Shown here piece by piece: positions 1 through 12,108 of a stretch of 64,000 bases of DNA (positions are counted from its first letter, which is position 1; each line of letters opens with the position of its first letter). The DNA is from Lunularia cruciata. Taxonomy: Eukaryota; Streptophyta; Marchantiopsida; Lunulariales; Lunulariaceae. The notes under the pieces were generated by a model. It searched no databases. It was not told the DNA's origin and saw only the letters and a list, made by a program, of their open reading frames with translations. Both the position numbers and the translations under genes were made by a program. Where the stretch lies: positions 29,765,001 through 29,829,000 of the forward strand of contig OX419755.1 in assembly GCA_948567375.1 (NCBI GenBank), given 5' to 3'.

Positions 1-1814
1 TCACTCATCAAATACATCACTATCTGCAACTCGTTCATCTCCTTCCTGCGATCTTGGGGAATTACCTTCCTATGATCTTTCAATTTCTCCAGCAAGACCA
101 CCTTCGTCAAATATGATATCCCACCAAAGTTTTCTTCCTCTTCATTGCCATCTTCGTCTAGAGTCTTCTCCTTTGTCATTGGCTCCTTCATCCGAAGTCG
201 CAATATTTGTATCTTCATTGTTTTGGTACCTTCTTCGTCTTGGCCCCTTGAACTCGGCCCCGTGGGATTCTCCCTTTCTCTTCTGGTCTTGACTTGTTCA
301 CCACCATCGCTTGACAAGCCTCACTTACTGCCACCAATTGCTGAACTTCTGGATCCCCATTGCTATCACTTCCAGACTCCTCACTTTTTAAGGTGAGCTC
401 CTCTTCTTCAGATTCCTCTTCTTGCGACTTAGTTTCTTCCCCAGACTCCAATCCCGATGATGCCTCTTTTACAATCTTTGCAGTCTTCAAAATCAGCCAC
501 CGAGTCTTCCTTTGCGTGGGAGGCAACCTCGCTTCTTCGGGTTTGCCACATTTCTTTGTCTTTGGACTGGTAATTTCTTTGACTTTCCATTGTCCGGTCT
601 TCAAGAAGTATTCATCATTTGCTCAAAGATGCAGCATATACTGGTGCTCTTCCTCATCTACTTCCCGTCGTAAATCTGGATGCATGTGAGACACCATACA
701 ATGACGCTCTTCTTTGGTCAGCAAGTTCAGTCCAAAGTAGAAGTGTGCTGCGAACGGTGCAAAGTAATGCGGTGGTGAGCCCGTTTGCCAATTAACCACT
801 ATCTGCCTCGTTCGGTGGTGAAAGCACTTTGCCCAATTCACTGGAGCTCCTGCAAACATTTGATGGAAGAAGACGGCTTGCTGCATGTTCACGTAGGTGG
901 TTCTTTCTGGCTTGAACATGGCCATCATTTCCCCCACAATACTTCTCCTAATTGGGTCCCGATAGGACTCCACCTTGTAGCCATTTGTAGTTCTCGGAGC
1001 AAAAAACGAGTTGTGGAACTCCGCCGTCTCCTCTGCAGCATCACACTTCCGATAGAAGGTGATCCCCATTGGCTCTCTTGCTTCTCTCCCCAATACTAAC
1101 TTCCAATCCAACTCAGTCCATTGAGCTGGATTGCCTCTCTTCCCTTCCACCTTGGGACCCTCCTCACAATTACTGGCAACAATCTCTGCCATCACTCTCG
1201 AGAAACTGAAATTCCAATTCCATGCTAAAAATGTAATACAAAGTCTAATCAAGACTTTGATTCTAGCTACTACATCTACTCTTCGGATTGCAAAACCTTG
1301 CACCGCTAGCGCATTGGCCACCTTCTTTGCCATGATCTGTTCTCTCGTTCTACGATGTTGGAAGATGAGACCCTCTCCTGGACGAGACACTCTAACTCCC
1401 TTGGGGTTTTGGAAAATCTCACTCTCAATGGGCTTCCAAACATGCATTACTGCAGGACAACTACTCAAAGGGATTGGAAATTTACTCAAAACATTCAACT
1501 TTTCCCTACGCAGTCACAATTTTATATTACCCCGAATTGCAATCATTCTTCAGTCAATTTCAGCTTCAAATTTCTCTCTTCTGCATGCAACTCCCGGTCA
1601 CTGTCAAGACATGCTTCTTCTGCCCCCGCCATTTCTTGAAATGTACTTTCTTGCCACATACCAAGGTTGTTAAACAGTCTTCATCTCTCATGCGCCTTCC
1701 AACCCAAAGACGGTGATCTTTGGAATTTTTCCGTTGTACTCCTCTTTCCAGTACCTCCATCATCTGATCCAATGTCATCTTCTTCGGATGTCCTCCAAAG
1801 TTAGTTTTGTCCAT
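1..1814 (-). pseudogene. Decayed U3 ORF of copy 1 (N-terminal domain plus acidic linker)
   Basis: An ATG at 1814 opens a short Lys-rich frame (to 1566) containing VCGKKVHFKK. A second frame, open from about 1498 to 623, carries the conserved domain of the family: FQHRRTREQIMAKKVANAL, then RLCITFLAWNWNFSFSR, then PERTTYVNMQQAVFFHQMF, then NWAKCFHHRTRQ and PPHYFAPFAAHFYFGLNLL. From about 604 to 215 it continues as a Glu/Lys-rich linker. The plus-strand ORFs over this region are antisense shadows. The PERTTYV...INWAK...PPHY spacing recalls the domain that databases call 'putative plant transposon protein', but that link is tentative. In-frame stops and the frame change make it non-functional as read. 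No catalytic motif is visible. Confidence 0.7.
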
Positions 1815-1900
1815 TCTTCATCCGCAATTTGACTTTTAGTGCTTGCTTCTTCTCTTAACCACAACTAAACATAGAAAAACAAAAAAATGTGGGTACCACA
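1..1900 (-). mobile_element. Giant-LTR family copy 1 (subtype 2), cut by the window start
   Basis: The 5' terminus is at 1900, where the minus strand starts TGTGGTACCCACATTT, identical to the terminus at 49432. The element runs off the left edge of the window, so its 3' end is not visible. Immediately right of the terminus (from 1901) lies the interior of another family copy, entered in the middle of its acidic linker. This suggests that this copy inserted into that one, with CATTG at 1901-1905 as the expected target duplication. Subtype 2 is defined by its near-collinear match to 49432-51369. Confidence 0.75.
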
Positions 1901-3446
1901 CATTGTCGGACAAAGAGTCGGAAGGGGAGGCTGAGTGCAAGTCTGAAGACTCAGAGAAGGAGGAAGAATCCAAGTTCATGCTACAGAGTGAAGACATGAG
2001 TAGCAACAGCGGTGATGGAGTGGAGACAATGTTGGTACCTAAAGAGGAGGAAGCCAAGATGGAGACAAAGGAGAAAGGTAATTCAAAATTGGAAGACAAA
2101 GTTTTAGAGCAAGAGGAGAAGAGAGTTACAATTCAGAGGGAAGTTTGTTCTAGACGTAAGGTGAAGAATGTAGCGGGGCCAAGTAAGATAAGAGAAGAGG
2201 AGGATGGAAGTTTGAGGAGTGAAGAATCTATTCCTATAAGGCAATTGCAGCTGAGAAGGCAAGTATTGACTGAGGAAGAGGCAAAGAAGGAGACAAGTCC
2301 GCCAGTCAAGATAAATCCGAGTGAAGGAGTAGAGTATTTGAGGGAGATATTGTGCCCGTTGTTAGTGAAGTTGGAACACAAGAAGAAGGAGATGCAATCA
2401 AAGTGTCTGGAGGTGAAGATTGTATTGCAAGTGTTAGCTCGATTAGAAGAAGAGAACTTGGAATTGAAGAAGAGTATAACCCGAGGTGAGGAGGAAAGAG
2501 AAGTACTACAAGTAGATGCAGTAGTACAGAATCAAGTAATCAAGAACTTGAAGAGAGAAGTGGAGAGTAGAGAGAGAATTATCGAGTAGAATGTCATGGC
2601 AAGAGGAAGACAAGAAGCAAAGAATGAAATCTTGAAGGAGCAGTTTGATGATTTGAGATTAGAAATTATCCATGCTATGGCAAGAGTAGCAAAGAAGGAG
2701 CAAGAGCTGGATAAAGTGATGGAGAGAGTAAGGAGAAGAAGCAGCTCTAGCAAAGAGAGTTAACTGTGCAATATAGAGAAGAAGAAAGATTAAGAGAGTT
2801 ACTTCTCAGTTTGGAGGAGAAGATTGTGCAAAAGGAGAAGGAGAAAGTGAAAGCCAAGTTTGAAGTAGAATTGGCAATGTATAGAGAAGATTGCCTTGCA
2901 GATTGAGAACAAGAAAGAAGAATGAGATTGGAGCCATTGAAGGAGATAGTGACAAAGATGAACGCAATGTTGAGTATAGAAGCCAATGTGAAAATTGAAG
3001 AGATGAGATTGCACAAGTTGAAGCTGTTGGTGCAAGAAATGAGGAGGAGAAATGTGAAGGATAAAGACTTGAACGCTTTACTTATCAATCTTAGAACTTG
3101 TGTAGATAGAAAGATATTGGAGGTAGAAGACAATATCACAATTAGATTAGACTTAGTGAAATTAGAGAAAGATAAACTTCGGAAGGATGTAAGAGCAAAA
3201 CCTAAAGTAGATGACATAGGAGTGCAGATGTCTTTGGAATTACCATCGGAAGTATTAGAGAAGAGTGGGTCAGGAGATAAAGATTTAGAAGAAGTACCTC
3301 TGATAGGAATTGAAGATCAGGAAGGAGAAGCATTAGAATTGGTAGAGGAATTAGGAGTTATGAAATCCAAGGATAGAGTGGAAGTGAGTGGAGTTACTTT
3401 GGGATTGGAAGCCAAGGAAGAAGTAGACATCGGATCGGAGTTGTAA
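1901..3446 (+). pseudogene. Decayed U3 ORF of copy 2 (linker, coiled coil, tail)
   Basis: The frame is open from 1843 to 2589 (acidic linker, then SIPIRQLQLRRQV and a heptad-rich stretch LARLEEENLELKKS). After a stop and a frameshift near 2590-2760 it resumes at 2922-3446 with the tail: MRLEPLKEIVTKMNAMLS, LHKLKLLVQEMRRRN, LEVEDNITIRLDLVKLEKDK, KPKVDDIGVQMSLELPSE and the terminal EEVDIGSEL. Composition is strongly Glu/Lys/Arg with few prolines, as expected for a long parallel coiled coil. The N-terminal domain is absent because copy 1 lies at the 5' junction. The end at 3446 is a shared stop position after the EVDIGS motif in other copies, so it is probably the authentic C terminus. Confidence 0.7.
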
Positions 3447-4243
3447 TAGATTGAGATTTGAAGAGGCAGATATGAAGAGATGCATTGTCATTTCGGATCT
3501 ACAGGTAGGAAGAGTTGTTAAGAAACGGTATAGTTGTAAGAACTATTTTTTTTTGCATTAGTATTTAAGAAAGGCATTTGCAAGAAATTGTTGTTAAATG
3601 CTCATTATTTCTAAGAATAGATAAAGCAAAGTGTTGTGAAGCAGTGCTCATCATTTGAGCTTAATTCCAAGTATCAATTTTTTGTTTATGTTTGTGAGTG
3701 TGTGGAGAATTTTGAAGTGCAAATCAGTGTGTTTGTTGGATGTTGGATTCCACAACCTTGATCTTCATTTTGTGTGTTTAATCTTGAGTGAAGTGCAATT
3801 GAAGCAATGCCTTGATAGATCTGAGAAGAATTGTAGTGTTGGTAGTATTTTGCATTTGTAAGTGCAGCACAAAGTTGATGTGAAGCAATTTTGATCAAGG
3901 AAGTTGTGCCTTCAGTAGAGGGGTAGAATACAATTCTGAGGCAAAGTCATTTTGCAGTGAAGTGCCATTTTTTTGGAGAGCCTGAACCATCACAATCAAG
4001 ATTGTTTGGAAAGATTTGATGGAGTTGTGACAAAGAAGTGTTAATTTGTGACGAGACTCCAAATCAGTGCCTGTTACTCTCTTCTGGGTGTGGTTTCTAC
4101 CTGAGAGATTAAAGACGCAACCAAGAAGAACTTAAGATTGTTATTGTTTGACTTTGTATTTGGAAATTTCTGACCAGTACCTTTGCGGGAACAAACTTTA
4201 CTTACCTAATTACCGCAAAAGTGATATTTGTCAGGTTGCCATA
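1901..4243 (+). mobile_element. Giant-LTR family copy 2, 5' part displaced
   Basis: The copy begins inside the acidic linker (1901), where copy 1 abuts it, and runs through coiled coil, tail and 3' region to a decayed terminus GGTTGCCATA (consensus GGTTGTCACA). The 3' region contains the family's conserved block GCAAAAGTGATATTTG just before the end. The following sequence (4244 on) matches 34178-34440 inside the PHD-type gypsy element, so that element was the target. GTCCT at 4244-4248 is one expected target duplication; the other would lie left of the window. Confidence 0.75.
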
Positions 4244-4489
4244 GTCCTTGACATGGCTATACAAAAATCACCAAATGAATGGGACTATGTCTCTCTAAAT
4301 ATTATGCCCCCAATAAGGAAATGTGTATTGATATGGTCTTTTGGTAACCCTTGATTGTTGACATTGGTAGTAACTTTAGATACCAATAGGCCAAGTGCGC
4401 CACATGATGTAGAGAGACTTGCCTAGCAATCTCATCTCTCTCCATAAACAAGTACCTCTAAACTCATTTACTTGCCTATATTATTGTAA
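4244..4489. mobile_element. Fragment of the PHD-type gypsy element
   Basis: Collinear at clear similarity with 34178-34440: the shared stretch includes CCCCCAATAAGGAAATGT, TAGGCCAAGTG and CACATGATGTAGAGA. It is flanked by copy 2 on the left and by an LTR fragment with an inverted duplication on the right, so it is a remnant of a host retroelement hit at least twice. Confidence 0.7.
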
Positions 4490-4539
4490 CTAATCCAATG
4501 TTGATCTGTGAGCCGGTTCACAAATCAACATTGGATTAG
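4490..4539. repeat. 50-nt near-perfect palindrome at an insertion junction
   Basis: The two 25-nt halves (4490-4514 and 4515-4539) are reverse complements except for two mismatched pairs. The outer 16 nt of each arm match exactly (CTAATCCAATGTTGAT and its complement). The left arm aligns with the target retroelement (about 34430-34447), so the right arm is an inverted copy of target flank next to the LTR that follows. Confidence 0.85.
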
Positions 4540-5176
4540 CGCACCATGGACTAAGAAGGCAAGGAACTCCAACTCCATCATACTCTTCCAAGGCTAACAC
4601 TCCAAGACTCAAGACATTGCTCACTAGAGAACTCAATGAGAGAGAGATAGTTGCAAATGAAAGGATGATGAGTACCTCCTCACCCCTTGTTTATATACTT
4701 GTGAAATAGTTACGCACCAAAGTTACTAATTACTAGAGTAACTCAAGTTACTAGGCTAAAAGTCAAGTAAAGTCAAAAAGTAGAAAGGAATATCCATTCA
4801 TATGGGCATATTCCCCTAAGCATGTGATCTTATCTTGACCCAACCACTAAGTCAAGGATTCCTTCACATTGGCTATCCTTGGACTATAGAAGAATCCAAA
4901 ACAAAAAGACTTGCGGGCCCAAGAGTTCTCAACTCTTTCCTCAAAGCCAAACACCTAGGAATAATACCAAGTCAACACACTAGAATCCAAAATAGTAGTG
5001 CTCATCTTTTCCATTTCCTCTAAAGTAAGGTCCCCTCTATCTTAGCTATGACTAACTTTAGCTAATCATGACTAATGTAGAACCATCCTTTATCTCTATA
5101 TAAATAATATCTCTCAAGTACTTGTAATACCAAGCTAATATCACAATACCACACACATGCACAAATGGGTGTTACA
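4540..5176 (-). mobile_element. Solo or partial LTR related to 58232-58873
   Basis: On the minus strand it starts TGTAACACCCATTTGTGCAT at 5176 and is collinear with the plus-strand LTR at 58232-58873, including the ORF shadow 4835-5023 (shared with 58385-58573) and a TATA-like TATATAAACAAG (near 4691-4700). Its downstream end merges with the palindrome, so the last bases of the LTR and its target duplication are not intact. Confidence 0.75.
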
Positions 5177-5975
5177 AATTCCACCAAACAACTCCAATGT
5201 GCATATTGTAATGTTCCAAAGACAAGAGAGAACCCAAGAGAAACACAAGGCTTCATCTCTCAATACTCCAATGCCCAAATGAGCACCTTGTCTTTATTAT
5301 ATAGCAAAAAAGAACCACTCAAAAGGAGCTCCATCCTTGAATCAAATAAATAGATTAGTAACATGTAGCAAGTTTCACCCTTAGATTAGTTGTATGGATT
5401 GGTGATATGTTGATCCTTGTCCTATTTGGTTGGTTAGACAAGTTTGACTAGAAAGAATATTAGGGAATATTCTTGTAAGAAGCTCAAAGCAACATCGGTG
5501 AGGTATCATTAGAAAGCTCTTGATAAGACAAAAATGGGGGTATTTAACCATATTTTAAGATTTAATTCATCCATTTAGGCTTCCAAAATTAGCTTTGAAG
5601 TTTTCAAGGTGTTTTTGACCTCTACTTTATTAGTGGAAGTACACTTTTGGTGACACTTCTAACTAAGACTCTAGTGATCCTAGTGGTACCAAAGTTATCA
5701 CATGCATACCCAAGTCCAAGAAGCCTAGAGTTAAGGACTGCTCGTACCCTATTGCTTGGACTAGGAAATCTAGGTAAGAAGTCCAATTATTCTTGTAGTT
5801 GTACATGAGGATTTTTGGTACGTGCTCAGACTAGATACAATTCCTCATGTAGCAATCTGGTAAAGAAGTCCAATTATTCTGGTAGTTGTACATGAGGATT
5901 TTTTTTATGTGCTTAGACTAGATACAATTCCTCATGTAGCAATCCACTTTGAAAACCATGCAGAGTTGATAGTGT
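5177..5975. other. Non-coding repetitive stretch without a recognisable gene
   Basis: No coding frame or domain can be supported. The only internal structure seen is the tandem duplication at 5774-5947. The sequence resembles decayed LTR or leader DNA in composition, but I cannot assign it. Confidence 0.4.
5774..5947. repeat. Two-unit tandem repeat of about 87 bp
   Basis: Units at about 5774-5860 and 5861-5947 share AAGAAGTCCAATTATTC, GTAGTTGTACATGAGGAT and CTAGATACAATTCCTCATGT, with a few substitutions and a short T-run expansion in the second. Confidence 0.85.
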
Positions 5976-7722
5976 TATGGTACACACATTTTTGTTTATT
6001 TTCTTAATTTAGAAGAAGAAGTGTACAGAATAAGTCGAATTGCATCTATATGGCCAAAGAAGGCAAAGAAAAGTGTCCTCAAGGTGTAACCCAAGGTAAA
6101 GTGACTTAGTGTCAAAGGAAGAAGGAGGTCAGACGCCGAAGGAGGGTTTCTTTGCATCAAAATGAAGGTAACAAGTCAAGAAAACTACGGGAGCCATATC
6201 TCAATTAACACAAGTCCAAATCAAGCGTGCTATATCTTGTTGGAAGCATCTTGTTTAGGGCTTTCAGTTGCCACAAAAGTCGTAGAGTTTTGAGGTCTAT
6301 AGCAAAATTTACAAGCATTTGAAGTTTTGGGTTGATGTCTTTTGGGTTGATATCTTTGGGTCTATACGACTTCGGACTTCGGACTTAGGACTTCAGACTT
6401 TGGGTTTACAAGACTTCGGGTCTAAAGATTTCACCTCAAGACAAAAGTGATTCAATCTAAGGTAGTCAGACATTGGATGTAAGAGTCTTTGGGTCAGATA
6501 TTTGAAGCGTCTAAAATAGTTAGGATAGGGAAAGAAAATATTTAGGATACCCTTGACTTCAATTTCAGTTTTGATTGAAGATAAGATAGAATTAGAAGAG
6601 AAATAGTAGTAGCAAATGAACCCAAAGTGCAAATCAGACAGTAAGTGTCTTTGGGTCAATTACATGAGAGATTATGGGAAAATGGGTTACAAATTGAAGG
6701 CGTAGATAGTGTACCCATGCTTTAAATTATAATTCTTGATGAGGATATAGTAGAATTAGTAAAAGACTTGATAGTAGCAAAGTCTGATGTTGCAGAAGTA
6801 GGAATTCAAGTGTCATCGGACTTATCATTAGAGACATTAGAGAAGAGTGGGTTGGGAGATAAAGAAGTACATGGATTACCCATGACCTCAATTGTAGTTC
6901 CTAGTGAAGAAGTAGTAGAAATAGTGAAGGATATTTGGATTGGATTAGTAACAGTTTTGAGATTTGAAGAGGTGCATTGTCATTTTGGATCTGCAAGTTA
7001 GAAGAGTTGTTATAGAACGGTATAGTTGTTAGAATTATTGTTTGCTTCACTATTCAGAGTGGCATTTGTAGTAAACTATTGTTCAGTGCTCATTATTTTT
7101 GAAAATAGATAAAGCAAAGTGTTGTGAAGCAGTGCTCATCGTTTGAGCTTAATTCCGAGTATCAATTTTGTGTTTATGTTTGTGAGTGTGTGGAGAATTT
7201 CAAAGTACAAATCAGTGTGTTTCTTTGATCTTGGATTCTACAACCTTGATCTTCATTCTATGTGTTTGATCTTGAGTGAAGTGCAATTGAAGCAATGCCT
7301 TGACAGATCTGAGAGGAATTGTAGTGTTGGTAGTATTTTGCATTTGTGAGTGCAGTGCAAAGTTGATGTGAAGCAATTTTGATCGAGGAAGTTGTGCCTT
7401 CAGTGGAGAGGTAGAACATAATTCTGAGGCGAAGTCATTTTGCAATGAAGTGTCGTCTTTAAGAGAATCTAAATCATCACAATGTGCTACAAAATTTGCT
7501 ATGTTATGAATATGGGTGTTTGAATTCGTGACAAGTTGTCAAGATTGTGAGCTTTTTACTCTCTTTTGGGTATAGTTGCTACTTGAGAGACTAAAGATGC
7601 AACCAAGAAGAACTACATGTTACTGTTTGACTTCATATTTGGACATTTTTTACCAGTATCTCTGCGAGAACAAACTTTACTTACCCGATTACCGCAAAAG
7701 TGATCTTTGTCGGGTTGTCACA
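5976..7722 (+). mobile_element. Giant-LTR family copy 3, internally deleted
   Basis: The 5' terminus is TATGGTACACACATTTTTG (5976) followed by leader sequence matching 37354 onward to about 6130. The 3' end is GGGTTGTCACA (7722) after a full 3' region. Most of the ORF is missing; only the tail survives (about 6725-7001). Flanks AGTGT (5971-5975) and GGTGC (7723-7727) differ by two transitions and may be a decayed 5-bp duplication. Confidence 0.75.
6725..7001 (+). pseudogene. Tail fragment of the U3 ORF, copy 3
   Basis: Residues such as VGIQVSSDLSLETLEKSG followed by LGDKEVHGLP correspond to the tail seen at 3200-3446 and 40020-40287. No coiled-coil or N-terminal domain is present, so this is an internally deleted remnant. 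Confidence 0.65.
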
Positions 7723-8355
7723 GGTGCCAACCAATATCTTGTTATGTTATCTCTTAGTACTTGAGGACCTATATCTCCTATAATCAACATTAAAGACATG
7801 GAATCTATTAGGCAAACCCATTGGATGCTCTTCCTAGAGGTCTTAAGGAGCAATTGAAGGAAAGGGTTGACTTAGAGGTGTCATGTGCTTAAAAAACCCG
7901 ACACTCCTCCTACAAGAAGAAGCCACACTACTGGCCAGAGGTATGAGCCCGCCCCATCAGAGTACAAGAAATGATAAATATGCTAGAAATGAATTTAATT
8001 GGGACAAATGGTATGCAACTCAAGATGTAGTTTTCTAAGTAGCTATGTATTGCAAGACCTTGGCACATTGGGGCAATATCAAAGAAAATGGTATGATCAA
8101 CCTTTTTGAGATGAAATTTTCAATCTCATCTTCATGTACTTTTTTGAAAAAGCAAACATGTGGAGTTGTCCTCTAGGAATGACCTTAGAGTTGGCCCACA
8201 TGGATGGTTTCATTCAAGTATAGGATACCAACTTCAAGGATTAGTAGGGAAGAGATTGTATGTGCATCTGCTATTAGATGAGAGCCCAATTCTTCTCTTT
8301 TGTAACAAAGAGCAAGGCCTTAGGATAGAGCTGTGTTGTCCAAGCAAAGTGGCTA
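7723..8355. other. Interval between two family copies, unassigned
   Basis: The sequence is probably decayed transposon DNA: a short plus frame at 8160-8360 has no recognisable domain. Nothing firmer can be supported. Confidence 0.35.
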
Positions 8356-11300
8356 TGTGACAACCTAGCAAATATCACTTTTGCGGTAATCAGGTAAGTA
8401 AAGTTCATTCTTGCAAAGGTACAATTCAGAATTGGTCAAATACGATGTCAAATGTCACAATGTAGTCCTTCTTGATTTCATCTTTAATCTCTTAGGTAGC
8501 AACTACACCCAAAAGAGAGTAACAAGCACTGATTTGAAGCCTTGTCACAACACTTTGTCACACTTAATCACAACTCCATCACGTGTTTCCAAACAATCTT
8601 GATTATGATTGATTCAGTCTCTCCTGAAAATGGCACTTCATTGCAAAATGACTTTGCCTTAGAATTTTGTTCCACCCTTCCACTGAAGACACAACTTCCT
8701 TGATCAAAATTGCTTCATATCAACACTATGCTGCACTCACAAATGCAGAATACTACCAACACTACAATTCCTCTCAAATCTATCAAGGCATTGCTTTGAT
8801 TGCATTTCACTCAGGATCAACACTGAGTAAAGATCAAGGCTACGGAATCCAACATCCAATAAGCACATTGACTTGCATTTTGAAATTCTTCATACACTCA
8901 CAACTACAAACACAAACTTGATACTCAGAATCAAGCTCAAGCGACGAGCACTACTTCACAGCACTTTTCTTTATCAATTCTCAAAAATAATGAGTATTGA
9001 ACAAAATTTTACCACAAATGCCTCCTTTAAATAGTGAAGCAAAGTATAGTTGCTAACAACTATACTGTTTTACAACAACTCTACAAACCTACAAATCCAA
9101 ACTGACAATGCACTGCTTCATATTTGCCTCTTCAAATCTCAAAATTTTTACTACTCCAATCCGATGTCTACTTCTTCCTCGGCTTCCAATCCCAAAGTAA
9201 CTTCACTTACTACTTTGTCCTTGGGTTTCACAACTATTAATTCCTCTACCAATTCTAACACTTCTTTGTTCTAATCTACAATTACACTAGTGGGTAATCC
9301 TTCTAACTCCTTATCTCCTTACCCACTCTTCTCTAATACCTCCGATGGTAATTCCAAAGATACTTGTACTCCTATGTCATCTACTTTGGGTTTTGCTCTT
9401 ACATCCTTTCAAAGTTTATCTATCTCCAATTTCACCAAATCTAATCTAATTGTGATATTATCTTCTACTTCTAATATCTTCCTATCTACATGAGTTTTGA
9501 GACTGATAAGCAAGGCATTCAAGCTTTATCCTGTGCATTTCTCCTCCTCGTCTCTTGCACCAACAACTTCAACTCGTGCAATCTGGTTTCTTTGATTTTA
9601 ACACTGACTTCTGTACTTAGCATGGCATTCATCTTCGTTTCAATCTCCTTCAATGGCTCAAGTCTCATTCTTCTCTCTTGTTCTTGATTTGCAAGCCAAA
9701 ATTCTCTATACATTGCCAGTTTTGCCTTGAACTCGGCTTTCATTGTCTCCTTTTCCTTCTCCTTTTGAACAATCTTCTCCTCCAAATTACGAAGTAACTC
9801 TCTCAGTTTGTCTTCTTCTTTATACCTCACAGTCAACTCCCTTTGCCAGAGTTGCTCCTTCTCTTCTACATTCTCCATCATCCTATCAAGCTCTTGCTCC
9901 TTCTCTGCTACCCTCACCATAGCATGAATAATCTCAAGTCACAAATTAGCAAACTATTGTTTCAAGATCTCATTCTCCGCTACTTGCCTTTCTCTTGCTA
10001 TGTTATTTTGCTCTATTATTTCTCTCTCTAGTCCCCATTTCCTTTTTTAAGTTCTTGATCACTTGATTTTGTACTATTGCATCTACTCGTAGTACTTTCC
10101 TTTCCTCCTCACCTTGGGTTACACTTTTCTTTAACTCCAAGTTCTCTTCTTCTAATTGTGCTAACACTTGCCATATAGTCTTCACCTCCAGTCACTTTGA
10201 CTGCATTTCCTTCTTCTTGTGCTTCAACTTGATTAACAATGGGCAAACAATCTCCCATAGATACTCTACTCCTTCACTCAAATTTACCTCGGCTTGCGGA
10301 CTTTTCTCCTTCTTTGCCTCTTCCTCACTCAACACTTGTCTTCTCAGCCGCAATCGCCTTATGGGAATGGATTCTTCACTCCCCAAACTTCCACTCTCCA
10401 CTTCTTTTACCTTACTTGGCCTTGCTTCATAATTTGCCTTCCTTCTGGAATGGACTCCTCTTTGAATAGTCACCCGCTTCTCCTCATGCTTTGGAACTTT
10501 GTCTTTGGTTCTTGAGTCACCTCCTCCTTTCGTCTCCATCTTTACTTCCTCCTCTTTGGGTACCGTCTACATCTCTACTCCATCATCATTGTCGCTACTC
10601 ATTTCACCACTCTGTGAACTTGAGTTCTTCCTCCTACTTTGAGTCTTTGGACTTGCACTCGGCCTCCCCTTTTGACTCTTCACCTGATGATGCAATTATC
10701 ACCAAATCTCTCCTTGAGTTCATCTTCTTAGCCTTCTGAGGTCTCACCACCGCTACTTCTTCTTCTCCTTGTTGACTCCTCTTCTTTGACTTTGGAGTGC
10801 TCACCTTCAACTGCACACTTTGCCCTATCTGCAAGTAGTACTCGTTGCTGCTCCTAATTTGCAAGATGTGTTGCTGCTCCTCCGCATCAACATCTCTTCT
10901 CAAATTGGGATGGAAGTGTGACACCATCTTGTGTCTCTTTGCCGCGTTCAGAAAGTTAAGTCCCAAATAGAAGTGGGCTTCAAACAACACAATGTAGTGT
11001 GGAGGCAACTTGTCTCACAAATTCTACACCATCTGTCTTGCATATTGGTGAAAACACTTTGCCCAATTGATTGGCTCTCTTGCAAACATCTTGTGGAAGA
11101 ATACCGCTTGATGCTTCATCACATAGGTTGTTCTCTCCGGCTTCAAGATCACCATCAGTGCACTTACAATACCTATCCTCATAGGATCTTTACAGCTCTC
11201 CACTTTGTAGCCATTCTTTGTGCGCTTTGAAGAGAAGGTATCTCTCACTTCTTGGGTTTCTTCAGCTACTTCTCCCTTCCCCAAGAACATGGCTCCATGC

Positions 11301-12108
11301 TCCAAGCATGCCTCTCTTCCAAGTACTAATCTCCAATCCAACTCTGTCCATCAAGCCAGATTTCCTCTTTTCTCTTTTTCCTCGGGGCCATCAAGACACT
11401 TACTCTTGATGATCTCAGTCATGAAACTTGGAAAGCTAACGTTCTAGTTTCATGCCAAGAATGTGATCCAAAGTCTGCTAAACACTTTGATTCTCACGAT
11501 CACATCTAACCTCCAAATTGCATGATTTCTCATTGCAAATTTAGAGTTCTTCTTCCCACCTCCCATCTTACTCTCTTCCACTTTGGGTTGGTGGCTACTC
11601 TTCCTACTGATTCTCAGACTAACTCTCCTGACTTCCTCTCTACACACCAACGTGTCTTTGACTACACTTTCCTTCCCATGATCTCCCGTAGGACAACTTC
11701 TTAACGGCAATGGAAAATTACTTGTCATTGCTTTGTCTCTATCCCAAGTCTTATAGCGGCGCGCCTTCTCCATCTTTCTTCACTTTGAGTTTCTACCAAG
11801 AAATCACACTTCTTGCATGTCAATTTTCCCTCATGCGTATGACTGCCATTTTTGTGAGCGGTACTTTCTTGAATGTCTCACCCCAAAGGCTTGGGTTGAG
11901 CACCCCCAAGCCAAAGTCTCCTTACTTCGGGTTGCATGTTGACAGGGTAATTCCAAGTACCTCGCCTTCTAACACAAAGTTACTTTACCTCGGGTTACAG
12001 CCCGAGGACACCTTTCTTTTCCTTCTTGTTCCATACCAACATAATTTGACTTCTTCTTTACACTTCTTCTTCAAAAATAAGAAAAAAAGCAAAAATTTGC
12101 GTACCACA
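8356..12108 (-). mobile_element. Giant-LTR family copy 4 (subtype 1), complete, 3753 bp
   Basis: The 3' terminus on the minus strand is at 8356 (plus text TGTGACAACCTAGCAAATAT) and the 5' terminus is at 12108 (plus text ends GCGTACCACA). Flanks GGCTA (8351-8355) and TGCTA (12109-12113) match at four of five positions. Order on the minus strand is leader, ORF, TATA-containing 3' region, terminus. No repeated ends occur within the unit. Confidence 0.8.
9166..11728 (-). pseudogene. Decayed U3 ORF of copy 4
   Basis: A plausible start is ATG at 11728 (MTSNFPLPLRSCP). Then come GGGKKNSKFAMRNHAIWRL, RLWITFLA, the core PERTTYVMKHQAVFFHKMF with PINWAKCFHQ, and PPHYIVLFEAHFYLGLNFL. The acidic linker follows (11008-10634), then coiled coil in pieces at 10539-10192, 10185-10003 and 9920-9519, then the tail ending in EEEVDIG near 9170. 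At least two stops replace Trp or Gln codons directly after RQMV. Full length would be about 850 residues. No enzyme motif is visible; a structural or assembly role is only a guess from the coiled coil. Confidence 0.7.

Noticed and set aside
2747-3217. Ser/Leu-rich minus-strand ORF
   Set aside because: Antisense shadow of the Glu/Lys-rich coiled coil. Similar shadows recur at 9290-9493, 38726-39487, 39631-39977, 44542-44868 and 60106-60721.
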